In this document: in pieces, positions 1 to 8,614 of the stretch | Numbering within the stretch: position 1 is the stretch's first letter | How the letters are laid out: every line of letters begins with the position of its first letter | From: DT-110 sp030148525 | GTDB taxonomy: Bacteria; Bacteroidota; Bacteroidia; Chitinophagales; Saprospiraceae | Assembly (NCBI GenBank): GCA_965227445.1 | Contig: OZ245751.1 | Span: forward strand, 2,542,001 to 2,606,000 | Reading direction: 5' to 3' | DNA length: 64,000 nucleotides | Notes under the pieces: model-generated | The model's input: only the letters and a program-made list of their open reading frames with translations | Database searches by the model: none | Told to the model about the DNA's origin: nothing | Program-made: the position numbers and the translations under genes

Positions 1-495
1 CCCACATCGCGTCCCTAACGGGATCGCTCTTGTCACCAAGCGCGTAATTATTCATAGCCGCCAAACCCCGAATGGGTGAAGGCGAGTGCCGTAAACCGTC
101 AAAAATTACATCAAAAAAAATATCAACTATCACAAAATAAACCCGCCCCTTTTTGCATTATTGATTACGAACTCGGAACACATCCCTGAACACCATCCAA
201 TCTTATCCAACATGCTGGCCGGCTTGCACGCGTCAGTATCCTTGTTGTTTACCGCAATACCAACCCTTCTTTCTCGGTAGTACAATGACCCATAGGTTTT
301 ATTCACTGGGAGCTTGTTTGTAGCTTTTCACAGGCTACTTATGACTCGTCGGTAGCGGAGGTCGGTATGGCCATTCGGCCAGGTACCTTTGTCTTCGGCT
401 ATATTCGCCTGTTTTTTGGCTTTCGCCAAAAAGAAGCCAGCTCTATTGGTACCCGCGACAGCCGCAAACATGCTCAAAGACAAGTAACGATTACC
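1..495. other. Non-coding upstream region
   Basis: I see no supportable gene here. A reading frame runs open from 367 into the DUF1800 gene, but its first 43 residues lack the character of a signal peptide. The natural start is the ATG at 496. Bases 11-23 (GTCCCTAACGGGA) match one strand of the hairpin at 35113-35128. Bases 413-432 form a perfect stem TTTTTGGC/GCCAAAAA with loop TTTC, a motif that recurs in this window. Confidence 0.6.
413..432. repeat. TTTC-loop hairpin (GGC-TTTC-GCC)
   Basis: Perfect 8-bp stem TTTTTGGC/GCCAAAAA closed by loop TTTC, lying in the leader of the DUF1800 gene. Closely related copies are at 16957-16972, 38375-38390, 39502-39517 and (imperfect) 49302-49317. Several of these lie beside the 225-base dispersed element. 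There is no T-tract, so I do not call it a terminator. Confidence 0.6.
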
Positions 496-2283
496 ATGAG
501 AATCATAATCTTAACTCTCTTGCTGGGAATTACCCAGCTTATGGGCGCACAGACTTACGACGATTACGTCGGCGGCGGCCACAACCGTAACATTACCGTC
601 ACGACCAGCAGCGACTTTCAGCCCGAAGGCAGCGAACGCGTAGCGGCGGGTGTCAATACCCTCACCATTCCCGGACTGACCGGTAAGCTCATCGATGCCG
701 GACGCTTTTTGGCGCAAGCCACCCTGGGCGCCGAACGGGCCACTATCGACTCCGTAGCGACCATTGGCTTTGAGGCCTGGATCGACCAGCAATTCGAGGA
801 ACCCCCAACCTATATCCGGCCATTGATCCAGGAAGTGTACGACACTTCCTTCCAACGCTTCCTCGCGGCCGGGGGCGATACCATGCGCTACGCCGAACGC
901 CCCAGCAACGAACACTTTGATTACGCCTGGTGGCAGGTCAATATGACCAACGACGACCTGCTGCGGCAACGGGTGGCGTTTGCCCTGAGCGAAATCTTTG
1001 TGATCTCCTTTAAGTCCGAACTCGACCGCTATGGCGAAGGGGTCGCCAGCTACTACGACGTACTGATCGAGCATGCGCTCGGAAACTTTAAAGACCTGCT
1101 GCGGGACGTAACCCTCCACCCCTGCATGGGGGTATACCTCACCCACCTCAATAATCCCAAGGCGAACCCCAACCGGAATATCTATCCCGACGAAAACTAC
1201 GCCCGGGAAATGATGCAACTGTTCACCATCGGCTTGTACGAGCTAAACCAGGATGGCACCCGCAAAAAGGACGGGGAGGGCAACGATATACCGACCTACG
1301 ACAATGACGATATCTTCGAATTCGCCAAGATCTTCACCGGTCTGGGCGGCGGTACGACGTTGGAGATGCCCGATACTGTGATCGAACCCGCCTTCGGACG
1401 CCGCCCCGGTATCATCGATATGGCCGAGCCCATGGTCATGTACGAGGACAAACACGAGCCGGGCGAAAAACGCCTGCTCAATGGTTTCGTGATCCCCGCC
1501 GGACAAACCGGTATGGAAGACATTGACGCCACCCTGGAACACCTGGTAAACCATCCTAACACGGGCCCCTTCATCGGACAGCAACTCATTCAGCGGCTGG
1601 TGAAATCCAATCCTTCGCCCGGTTACGTGCGGCGGGTAGCCGCCGTCTTTAACGATAACGGAGCCGGGGTGCGCGGGGACATGAAAGCGGTGATCAAAGC
1701 CATTCTGCTCGACGAAGAAGCGCGCAGTTGCCTCTGGTACAACGACCCCGCGCAGGGCAAGCTGAAAGAACCCATCATCCGCTACACCCACTTTGCGCGG
1801 GCTATGGGCAGGGTAAGTGAAAGCGGCTACTTCTGGAACCACGGGGCCGATTACGACGACGATGCCGGGCAGCATCCCATGTATTCACCTTCCGTCTTCA
1901 ACTTCTACTGGCCCGACTTCCAGCCCATCGGTCAGATCGCCGATCAGGGATTGGTGGCGCCGGAATTCCAGTCGCACAACTCGCGCACCAGCATCGGTTT
2001 CGTGAATTTCGTAGACGACTGGGCGGTGCGGGAAACCCTGCTGTCGACCCGCGGGAATCCATCGCGGGACGTGCTGACCCACATCGACGATCTGATGCCG
2101 CTGGCCGAGGATACCGAAGCCCTGCTCAACGAGCTCGATATCCTGCTGACCAACGGCATGCTCCGGGACGATACCCGGCAAATCATAACCACCATCGTGG
2201 ACCCGATGGAGGACCCCTTTGAGAAAGTAAAACTGACTATTTATTTAATGGTGATTAGCGCCGATTATACCATTTTGAAATGA
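496..2283 (+). CDS. DUF1800 domain-containing exported protein
   Basis: About 595 residues. The start at 496 gives a clean Sec signal peptide (MRIIILTLLLGITQLMGAQ). The body matches the DUF1800 family: an N-terminal segment of the RFLAQATLGA / FEAWIDQQF type, a central region with NYAREMMQLFTIGLYELNQDG, then a C-terminal part with SPSVFNFYWPDF. In Bacteroidota and Planctomycetota DUF1800 genes are typically paired with DUF1501 genes. Here the next gene overlaps it by four bases (ATGA), so the two are almost certainly translated together. The biochemical function is not established. The envelope location is inferred from the signal peptide. I rejected the longer frame from 367 because it would bury the signal peptide. 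Confidence 0.88.
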   Translation: MRIIILTLLLGITQLMGAQTYDDYVGGGHNRNITVTTSSDFQPEGSERVAAGVNTLTIPGLTGKLIDAGRFLAQATLGAERATIDSVATIGFEAWIDQQFEEPPTYIRPLIQEVYDTSFQRFLAAGGDTMRYAERPSNEHFDYAWWQVNMTNDDLLRQRVAFALSEIFVISFKSELDRYGEGVASYYDVLIEHALGNFKDLLRDVTLHPCMGVYLTHLNNPKANPNRNIYPDENYAREMMQLFTIGLYELNQDGTRKKDGEGNDIPTYDNDDIFEFAKIFTGLGGGTTLEMPDTVIEPAFGRRPGIIDMAEPMVMYEDKHEPGEKRLLNGFVIPAGQTGMEDIDATLEHLVNHPNTGPFIGQQLIQRLVKSNPSPGYVRRVAAVFNDNGAGVRGDMKAVIKAILLDEEARSCLWYNDPAQGKLKEPIIRYTHFARAMGRVSESGYFWNHGADYDDDAGQHPMYSPSVFNFYWPDFQPIGQIADQGLVAPEFQSHNSRTSIGFVNFVDDWAVRETLLSTRGNPSRDVLTHIDDLMPLAEDTEALLNELDILLTNGMLRDDTRQIITTIVDPMEDPFEKVKLTIYLMVISADYTILK

Positions 2284-3683
2284 TGCGACACAAATCAAGA
2301 AGAGACTTTATCAGGGAATTTGGTCTGGCCGCACTGGGTCTGACCACGGCATCTTCGGTTTCCCAGCTGAAAGCCATTAATGCCGCCTACCTCAATAATT
2401 CGGAAAACCTGTTTAACAATGACTACAAAGCCATTGTGTGCTTTTTCCTGGCCGGCGGGAATGATTCCTTTAACATGGTCGTGCCCCGTGGCAATCCGGA
2501 GTACGATGAGTATAAGGTGACCCGCTCTGACCTGGCCATCTCACAAAACGAGCTGTTGCCGATCACCCCGGTGACCAGCGACGGACGGCGGTACGGCCTC
2601 AACCCGGCCATGAACAATATTCATCAGTTGTTCAATACCGGGCAGGTGTCCTTCATCAATAACGTGGGTCCGCTGATCGAGCCCACCACGCGGTCTGATT
2701 ACCGCAACCGGCGATCGCCGGTACCACTGGGGCTGTTCTCCCACTCCGATCAGATCAAGAACTGTCAAACGGGTCTGCCCCACCTGCGGTCGCAATTCGG
2801 TTGGGGCGGACGCATGGCCGATATGGTCAATGACATGAACAGCAACCGCAACGTGTCGATGAACATCTCCTTGTCGGGCACCAACATCTTCCAGTACGGA
2901 CAGACGCTGGTGGAATTCGCCATCGACCCCTACGATGGCAGTCCGGGTATCCGCGGCTACGATCCTTCCTCGGCCGGTTTTAACGGTGCCCGCACTGAGG
3001 GCATCGACCTGTTGCTGGGCGTGGATCACGACGACATGTACAAAAAGACGTACACCGACCTGCTGAAGCGCAGCCTCGACGGCAGCATCGAATTCCGGGC
3101 GGCCATGGAGCAGATCGGTGAACTGAACACCCAGTTTTCCAACAATAGAATTTCCCAGAGCTTCCGCCGCATTTGCGAGGTGATCATGGCGCGGGATATT
3201 CTCGGCTTCAAGCGGCAGATCTTCTTTGTGCGCATGGGTGGCTGGGATATGCACGGCGAGCTCATCCAGAGCCACGAGCGCAACCTGACCACAGTGGACA
3301 ACGCCCTCGGCGAGTTCGCCCAGGGACTGAACGAGATCGGCATGTTCAACAACGTGACCACCTTCACCATCTCCGATTTCGGGCGTACCCTCACCTCCAA
3401 CGGCAACGGCAGCGACCACGCCTGGGGCGGCAACGCCATGGTCATGGGCGGCGATGTGAAGGGCGGTGATATGTACGGCACCTACCCCACCCTGTCGCTC
3501 AACGGCGACCTCATCGTACACCGGGGTGTGCTCATCCCCACCACCCCCAACGACGCCTATTTCGCGGAGCTGGCCCTGTGGTTTGGCGTAAGCCCGTCGG
3601 AGCTCCCCACCCTATTCCCGAACATCGGCAACTTCTACGACACCATGTCGGGCGAAGCGCCTTTAGGGTTCATGAATTTGTAA
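2280..3683 (+). CDS. DUF1501 domain-containing protein with Tat signal
   Basis: 467 residues. The N-terminus carries a twin-arginine motif (SRRDFIREFGLAALGL), so export in folded form is likely. The body has DUF1501 features: the early AIVCFFLAGGNDSFNMVVP segment, SHSDQIKNCQTG, the GGWDMHG motif, and DFGRTLTSNGNGSDHAWGG. DUF1501 is distantly related to the alkaline phosphatase/sulfatase fold, but the activity is unknown. It overlaps the DUF1800 stop codon by four bases; a second ATG at 2283 is also possible. The DUF1800 partner uses a Sec signal and this one Tat, so the pair probably meets in the periplasm or at the outer membrane. Confidence 0.9.
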   Translation: MMRHKSRRDFIREFGLAALGLTTASSVSQLKAINAAYLNNSENLFNNDYKAIVCFFLAGGNDSFNMVVPRGNPEYDEYKVTRSDLAISQNELLPITPVTSDGRRYGLNPAMNNIHQLFNTGQVSFINNVGPLIEPTTRSDYRNRRSPVPLGLFSHSDQIKNCQTGLPHLRSQFGWGGRMADMVNDMNSNRNVSMNISLSGTNIFQYGQTLVEFAIDPYDGSPGIRGYDPSSAGFNGARTEGIDLLLGVDHDDMYKKTYTDLLKRSLDGSIEFRAAMEQIGELNTQFSNNRISQSFRRICEVIMARDILGFKRQIFFVRMGGWDMHGELIQSHERNLTTVDNALGEFAQGLNEIGMFNNVTTFTISDFGRTLTSNGNGSDHAWGGNAMVMGGDVKGGDMYGTYPTLSLNGDLIVHRGVLIPTTPNDAYFAELALWFGVSPSELPTLFPNIGNFYDTMSGEAPLGFMNL

Positions 3684-3694
3684 AAAAGATAGTT

Positions 3695-4624
3695 ATGATG
3701 AAGTGCAATAAAACCCTCCCTCTAGCGCTACCCGCTTCGCGGTTCTCTCACTTCAAGATCCCCCGGATCTTGATCGCAAGCGAATCGTTCGTTCATCTTC
3801 GAAAAGGGAGGGAGGACTCATCCTCGATTCCGAAGAGACTCCCCCTTCCATTCCCAAAGGGAAGGGGGCTGGGGGGATGGGTTTTTATCCTGTTTTTCCT
3901 TTTTGCTTCCGCAAAAACCTCCGCCCAGTGCTTCCTCGACCGGCACAATACGACCTGGTTCGATGGCTGGATATCGTGCGAGACCTCCATGAACCCCAAT
4001 GCCGCCCGCGGGGAATCCCACTGGATCATGTACGACCTAAACGAGCCATACAGCCTGTTTCAGATGCACATCTGGAATACCAATGCGCCGGAATACCTGA
4101 CCAACGGCATGCAGGAGATCGCCATCGATATCAGCAACGACGGCAGTAGCTGGACATCGGTGGGTGAATTCACCCTGCCCATGGCCGATGGCACCTCCAC
4201 CTACGAGGGCATGGACCTGTACGATTTCGGGGGCACCAACGCCCGCTACGTGCTGATCACGGGTCTGAGCAACCACGGGGGCGACTGTTACGGACTGAGT
4301 GAGATCCGTATCGACGTGACCGACGAGATCGTCACCACTCTGCGCGAACCACCCGTCGACGGCGGTTGCCTGACGGCACGCATCTCCCCCAATCCGGTGG
4401 ATGCGACGTCCCAGGCATTCATTTCTTCGACCTGCGGGACGGCCCCGATCTTCTACGCCATCCAGGACCTCTCGGGGAAGACCCTAATGCGCGGGCAGAT
4501 CAACCTGGTCTCGGAAGAGGCGGTGCTGGATCTGGATGAGGTACCGCTCGTCTCGGGCATGTACGTCCTCGCGTTACGGCAGGATCAGGTGATGAAGCGG
4601 GTGAGGATGGTTAAGGCGAAATAA
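3695..4624 (+). CDS. Discoidin-like (F5/8 type C) T9SS-secreted protein, signal region interrupted by a repeat
   Basis: About 309 residues from the ATG at 3695 (a second is at 3698), 11 bases after the DUF1501 stop. After the signal region comes a beta-sandwich resembling an F5/8 type C domain (TTWFDGWISCE, MYDLNEPYSLFQMHIWNTN, ARYVLITGLSNHGGDCYGLSEIRIDV). The C-terminal ~85 residues are a T9SS type A sorting domain (ISPNPVDA ... SGMYVLAL ... KRVRMVKAK). The N-terminus is odd. Residues ~5-60 are encoded by a repeat-like insert with nested inverted repeats, and the hydrophobic export segment (WVFILFFLFASAKTSAQC) comes only afterwards. Whether export still works is uncertain. The likely role is carbohydrate or surface binding, acting with the DUF1800/DUF1501 pair. 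Confidence 0.72.
   Translation: MMKCNKTLPLALPASRFSHFKIPRILIASESFVHLRKGREDSSSIPKRLPLPFPKGRGLGGWVFILFFLFASAKTSAQCFLDRHNTTWFDGWISCETSMNPNAARGESHWIMYDLNEPYSLFQMHIWNTNAPEYLTNGMQEIAIDISNDGSSWTSVGEFTLPMADGTSTYEGMDLYDFGGTNARYVLITGLSNHGGDCYGLSEIRIDVTDEIVTTLREPPVDGGCLTARISPNPVDATSQAFISSTCGTAPIFYAIQDLSGKTLMRGQINLVSEEAVLDLDEVPLVSGMYVLALRQDQVMKRVRMVKAK
3704..3880. repeat. Structured repeat inserted in-frame in a signal-peptide region
   Basis: CCCTCCCT (3714-3721) pairs with AGGGAGGG (3805-3812). Inside lie ACCCGCTTCGCGGT and AAGATCCCCCGGATCTT foldbacks. A G-rich tail follows (CCCAAAGGGAAGGGGG, then CTGGGGGGATGGG). It has the look of the GC-rich intergenic repeats common in Bacteroidota genomes (my recollection, not searched). 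It stays open in the gene's frame. Boundaries are approximate. Confidence 0.55.
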
Positions 4625-4625
4625 A

Positions 4626-4770
4626 CGGCTGACGGCTGACGGCTGACGGCTGACGGCTGACGGCTGACGGCTGACGGCTGACGGCTGACGGCTGACGGCT
4701 GACGGCTGACGGCTGACGGCTGACGGCTGACGGCTGACGGCTGACGGCTGACGGCTGACGGCTGACGGCT
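4626..4770. repeat. Perfect CGGCTGA heptamer array, 20.7 copies
   Basis: Twenty perfect CGGCTGA units plus CGGCT, 145 bases with no mismatch. It begins two bases after the TAA of the discoidin-like gene. The minus strand reads as an open PSAVSRQ repeat, which is an artefact of a 7-base period lacking stops and not a gene. Confidence 0.97.
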
Positions 4771-4874
4771 AAATTGTTTTTTCAGTTGGGATGTGACAAG
4801 TTGAAGTACTAGAAACTTGTCTGATTTCTTGGGCAAATCCAACGCAATCACGCGTTGCAATATGTAAACCTTAG

Positions 4875-4930
4875 GCCGTGAGCCGTGAACCGTTATCCGT
4901 GGACCGTGGGCCGTGAATCGTAAGCCGTTA
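4875..4930. repeat. Degenerate GCCGTGA heptamer array, 8 units
   Basis: Exactly eight 7-base units (GCCGTGA, GCCGTGA, ACCGTTA, TCCGTGG, ACCGTGG, GCCGTGA, ATCGTAA, GCCGTTA), 30 bases upstream of the SBBP-protein start. Related units occur at 8327-8354, 9348-9368, 12655-12675 and 63781-63801. Confidence 0.85.
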
Positions 4931-4959
4931 AATTCATGACAATAACACGCTAATAGCAA

Positions 4960-7900
4960 ATGACACGATTAATACCCTATCTACTCACGCTCTCCCTTCT
5001 TACCACCCCCACCGATCCCCCTACCGAAAAACAAAACCAGGATCGCAACGCCCGCATCGCGCGTACGCAGGTGCCCTGGGTGGAGAATGCCGGTCAGTGG
5101 GACGAAGACCTGCTGTTCGTGGCGAATACCTTTACCGGGAACGTGCTGGTGAATGCGGAGCGGGAGATCGTGTACGCCCTGCCGGTGGATAGCACTTCGG
5201 GTTACGTGCTGAAGGAGCGCTTCGTAGGAGTGGCCGGGAAGCAGGGAGTACGGCCCGTGGGTGAGCAACGTAAGAGCTCGGTTTCGAACTACTTTATTGG
5301 GAATGACCCGGCGCGGTGGACGACCGGAGTGGCCAGCTACGAGATGTTGAATATGGGGGAAGTGTGGGACGGGATCGAGGTGAAACTTAACGCCTACAAC
5401 AGCAATGTGGAAAAGCTCTTTTACGTGCAGCCGCAGGTGGATCCGCAGGCGATCCGGATAGCGGTGGACGGAGCTGAGGACCTGAGCCTGACACCCGATG
5501 GTCAACTGTTAGTGCATACGCCTGCCGGCAAAATAGCCTACTCGGCACCGGTGGCGTACCAGTGGATCGATGGCGTACAGTTTTTTGCGAACGCATACTA
5601 CCAAATCAATCCTACTGAGGCCAACACCTACTCCTTCCGGGTGGCGGACTATGATCCCGACTACGAACTGATCATTGACCCCTACCTGGCCTCCACCTTT
5701 ATGGGGGACGGCGGGAACGACTGGGGGACGGCCATTGCCACTGATGAAGCCGGGAACGTCTTCGTGACGGGCTACTCCTGGTCGGACAATTTTCCGACCA
5801 CGGCGGGGAGCTTTGATGAGGGTTATAACGGTGTGAAGGAGGCCTACGTAGCCAAGCTGACCAACGACCTGTCGGAGGTGCTGGTGTCGAGCTACCTGGG
5901 CGGCAGCAGTTGGGATAACGGTCTCTCGATCGCGATGGAAGACAACGGGCAGGTGATCATCTCGGGGGCGACGGGCTCGGCGGATTTCCCCATGGCGGGA
6001 GCTTCTTACGACAACGGCTATAACGGCGGCAGTAACGATGTGTTTGTGGTCAAAATGGACAATGACCTGTCGCAGATCATTGCCTCTACCTTTATCGGCG
6101 GCGATGACGATGATTACGGCTACGACCTCACGGTGGATAACGCCGGGAACATCTTCGTGACCGGACGCACCGAATCCAGCAATTACCCCACCGTGGGTGC
6201 CTACGATAATGCCTTCAACGGGGGCTTTGAGGATGTGTTCGTGTCGAAGCTGAACAATAATCTGTCGGCTCTGCTGGCCTCTACCTACCTGGGCGGCAGC
6301 ACCGACGAGGGGGCCGACGCCATTGTGACCGACGAGGCGGGTAATGTGTTTGTGTCGGGTTTTACCTACAGTGCGGATTTCCCGTACGCCGGGGTGGCCT
6401 ACGATTCCATCCACAACGGATCGGGGGATATTTTCGTGGCCAAATTTAATAACAACCTCAATATGCTGACGGCGGCCACCTTTATCGGGGGCACCAACTT
6501 TGAGGAGAGTCACGCCATCGCCCTGGACGAATCCCAGAATGTGTTTATCGCCGGCTATACCGGCTCACCGGAATACCCGTCGACGCCGGGCGTGTACGAC
6601 GAGATCCACAACGCCAACCACGACGCCATCATCACCAAGCTGGATAATGACCTGACCACGATTTTGGCCTCCACCTTCATTGGCGGTGCCGACGACGACG
6701 ATACCTACGGACTGGTGATCGAAGGCGCGGAGAATGTCTTCATCACCGGTATCACTTTTTCGACCGACTACCCCACTACGCCGAATGCTTCCTACGGTAC
6801 GCACGGAGGCCGCCGCGATATCTTTCTGTCGCGCTTCACCTTCGACCTGTCAGAGCTGCTCGAATCCACCTACCTGGGCGGGGGCGACAACGACTGGGCC
6901 CTGGACCTGACCATCGACAATGCAGGCAGTGTGTTCATCGGGGGCGGCACCTATTCGGGCGATTTCCCGATGGTGGGCAGCCCTTACGACGATACGCACA
7001 ACGGAGGTGAAGACGTGGTGATCGCCAAGATCGTGGGATGCGGGGTGAACGACTTTTGCGATCCCGAGAACGCCTTTGGCTCCATCTACCTGGACGTGAG
7101 TCGGGAGACCATCTGTCTGGAAGGCTGTAGTGCTACCGCCGGTCCCGGTCCGATGATCGAGGGCGGCTGTTTTGACTTCCCGCACGCCACCGTCTGGTAC
7201 ACCTTCACCCCGGAGACCGACGGCGACTGCATCCAGATCAGCATCACCAGCGACGATCTGCCGCAGCCGCAAATGGCGGTCTTTCAGGGCGCTTGTCCGG
7301 GCAGTGCCAGGTCCCTGCCCTTCGCCTGTGATGCGGGTACGGGCGGGCAGCTCGACCTGCGCATGGGCGTGAAGGCCGATGAGACCTACTACATTGCCGT
7401 GTCGGATGCCACCGGCGCCGAGGGCTATTACGACATCTGCATCGAGAACAACCCCGAGGAGGCCCTCTCCCTGGAGGTCGATGCGCAGAACGTACAGTGC
7501 TTCGAAAGCAATAACGGCACCATCGCCATCACGGCCGTCAACGGCACCGGTTACATCGACTACGACTGGAACCACGATATGCTCGACGGTATGCCCGACG
7601 CCAGTGGTCTGGCCATCGGCATGTACCAGGCCACCGTGACCGATGAGAATTTCTGCGTGGCCACCACCGATTCCATCATCCTCACCCAGCCCGATCAGTT
7701 GTTCGTCGATCTGGAGCTGGGCGAAACCATGGATAATAATACCATTCTCTACGGCGATACCCTGCTGGTGCGTGCCGTGCCCTCCATCATCGACGAGGCA
7801 ATCACCCGCGTCACCTGGTCACCGGGCGAGGTCCTGGCCGACGCTCCTACCGATCGCATCACCGAGCAATACGTATCACCGAGGCAGGTCACCGAGCTCG

Positions 7901-8265
7901 TGGTCACCATTGAGGACACCCTCGGCTGCACCGTGTCGGATTCCACCTTCATCCTGATCAGCGACGAATTCCCTTTTTACGTGCCCAACGCCTTTGCCCC
8001 CACCAGTCAGAATGAGCCGAACCGGACCTTCCGTCCGTTTGTGACCAACAAAGTGCAGGAGATCCCGGTCCTGCGCATCTTCAACCGCTGGGGCGCCCTG
8101 GTTTACGAGCGCTACGACTTCCCGGTCCGCAACGAAAGCGCCGGCTGGGACGGCACGGTCAACGGACAGGTCCTGGATCCGGGCGTGTACATGTACGCGA
8201 TGGAGTTGGAGTTTGTGAATGGGGATCGTAGGATGTATTCGGGGGAGGTGACGTTAATTCGTTAG
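4960..8265 (+). CDS. SBBP-repeat beta-propeller protein with T9SS type B (CHU_C) C-terminus
   Basis: 1101 residues with a short hydrophobic N-terminus (LIPYLLTLSLLTT). Residues ~35-240 match the N-terminal domain that precedes SBBP propellers (WVENAGQWDEDLLFVANTF). Residues ~245-690 hold about nine ~50-residue SBBP repeats of the type ASTFMGDGGNDWGTAI..DEAGNVFVTGYS. A cysteine-containing domain follows (~695-830), then an SprB-like segment (ECFESNNGTIAITAVNGTG type). The C-terminal ~100 residues are a gliding-motility-associated CHU_C domain (YVPNAFAPTSQNEPNRTFRPF, RIFNRWGALVYER, WDGTVNGQVLDPGVYMYAMELEF). The predicted location is the cell surface or outside through T9SS. Repeat homogeneity suggests a structural or adhesive role. 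No catalytic motif is seen. Confidence 0.88.
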   Translation: MTRLIPYLLTLSLLTTPTDPPTEKQNQDRNARIARTQVPWVENAGQWDEDLLFVANTFTGNVLVNAEREIVYALPVDSTSGYVLKERFVGVAGKQGVRPVGEQRKSSVSNYFIGNDPARWTTGVASYEMLNMGEVWDGIEVKLNAYNSNVEKLFYVQPQVDPQAIRIAVDGAEDLSLTPDGQLLVHTPAGKIAYSAPVAYQWIDGVQFFANAYYQINPTEANTYSFRVADYDPDYELIIDPYLASTFMGDGGNDWGTAIATDEAGNVFVTGYSWSDNFPTTAGSFDEGYNGVKEAYVAKLTNDLSEVLVSSYLGGSSWDNGLSIAMEDNGQVIISGATGSADFPMAGASYDNGYNGGSNDVFVVKMDNDLSQIIASTFIGGDDDDYGYDLTVDNAGNIFVTGRTESSNYPTVGAYDNAFNGGFEDVFVSKLNNNLSALLASTYLGGSTDEGADAIVTDEAGNVFVSGFTYSADFPYAGVAYDSIHNGSGDIFVAKFNNNLNMLTAATFIGGTNFEESHAIALDESQNVFIAGYTGSPEYPSTPGVYDEIHNANHDAIITKLDNDLTTILASTFIGGADDDDTYGLVIEGAENVFITGITFSTDYPTTPNASYGTHGGRRDIFLSRFTFDLSELLESTYLGGGDNDWALDLTIDNAGSVFIGGGTYSGDFPMVGSPYDDTHNGGEDVVIAKIVGCGVNDFCDPENAFGSIYLDVSRETICLEGCSATAGPGPMIEGGCFDFPHATVWYTFTPETDGDCIQISITSDDLPQPQMAVFQGACPGSARSLPFACDAGTGGQLDLRMGVKADETYYIAVSDATGAEGYYDICIENNPEEALSLEVDAQNVQCFESNNGTIAITAVNGTGYIDYDWNHDMLDGMPDASGLAIGMYQATVTDENFCVATTDSIILTQPDQLFVDLELGETMDNNTILYGDTLLVRAVPSIIDEAITRVTWSPGEVLADAPTDRITEQYVSPRQVTELVVTIEDTLGCTVSDSTFILISDEFPFYVPNAFAPTSQNEPNRTFRPFVTNKVQEIPVLRIFNRWGALVYERYDFPVRNESAGWDGTVNGQVLDPGVYMYAMELEFVNGDRRMYSGEVTLIR

Positions 8266-8614
8266 AGCGTTTGCTTGGTAGGTGGGGACGTTGGGTCTTT
8301 CGGTGGACTTGGATGACGGTCCACGATTTACGGCTGACGGCTTACGGTAAACGGATTTCGCCTCCGTGCTTTCCCTCTTTCGCCCGTACGGGCTTCAGCG
8401 AGAATTTCGGGCTTCGGCAGGCGGGGACGGCAATATTGTAAGGTTTAGATTTAGGCTGAGGTTAGGGTTTTTTACCTTGGGATTACTAATTCCTGTTGTT
8501 TTTATATATAAATGCTAAAAAAACGGATCAGCCATGATGCGAGGGTGATCCTTCTGCACATTGATGGAGTCAGATGTGATTTAAATTTTTCTTCCCTATC
8601 CATAAAATTATAGA
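8266..8614. other. Intergenic stretch, repeat-bearing, no gene
   Basis: Holds a 4-unit heptamer array (8327-8354) and a short dispersed-element fragment with palindrome GCCCGTACGGGC (8382-8393). An AT-rich stretch (8440-8614) leads into the RidA-like gene. I see no coding region. Confidence 0.6.
8327..8354. repeat. Heptamer array, 4 units (NNNACGG)
   Basis: TTTACGG, CTGACGG, CTTACGG, TAAACGG: four consecutive 7-base units related to the CGGCTGA/GCCGTGA arrays around 4626-4930. Confidence 0.75.

Noticed and set aside
511..1218. Long antisense frames such as 511-1218, 2541-3521, 5509-6513, 6850-7575, 18051-19076 and 53991-55235
   Set aside because: They lie opposite genes with clear domains and signal peptides. 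Their residue composition (rich in G, V, H, R) is that of shadow frames.
4626..4770. CRISPR array, or a gene for a PSAVSRQ-repeat protein on the minus strand
   Set aside because: Units are 7 bases with no spacers, so this is not CRISPR. Any stop-free 7-base repeat is open in all frames, so the frame (4585-4959) is an artefact.
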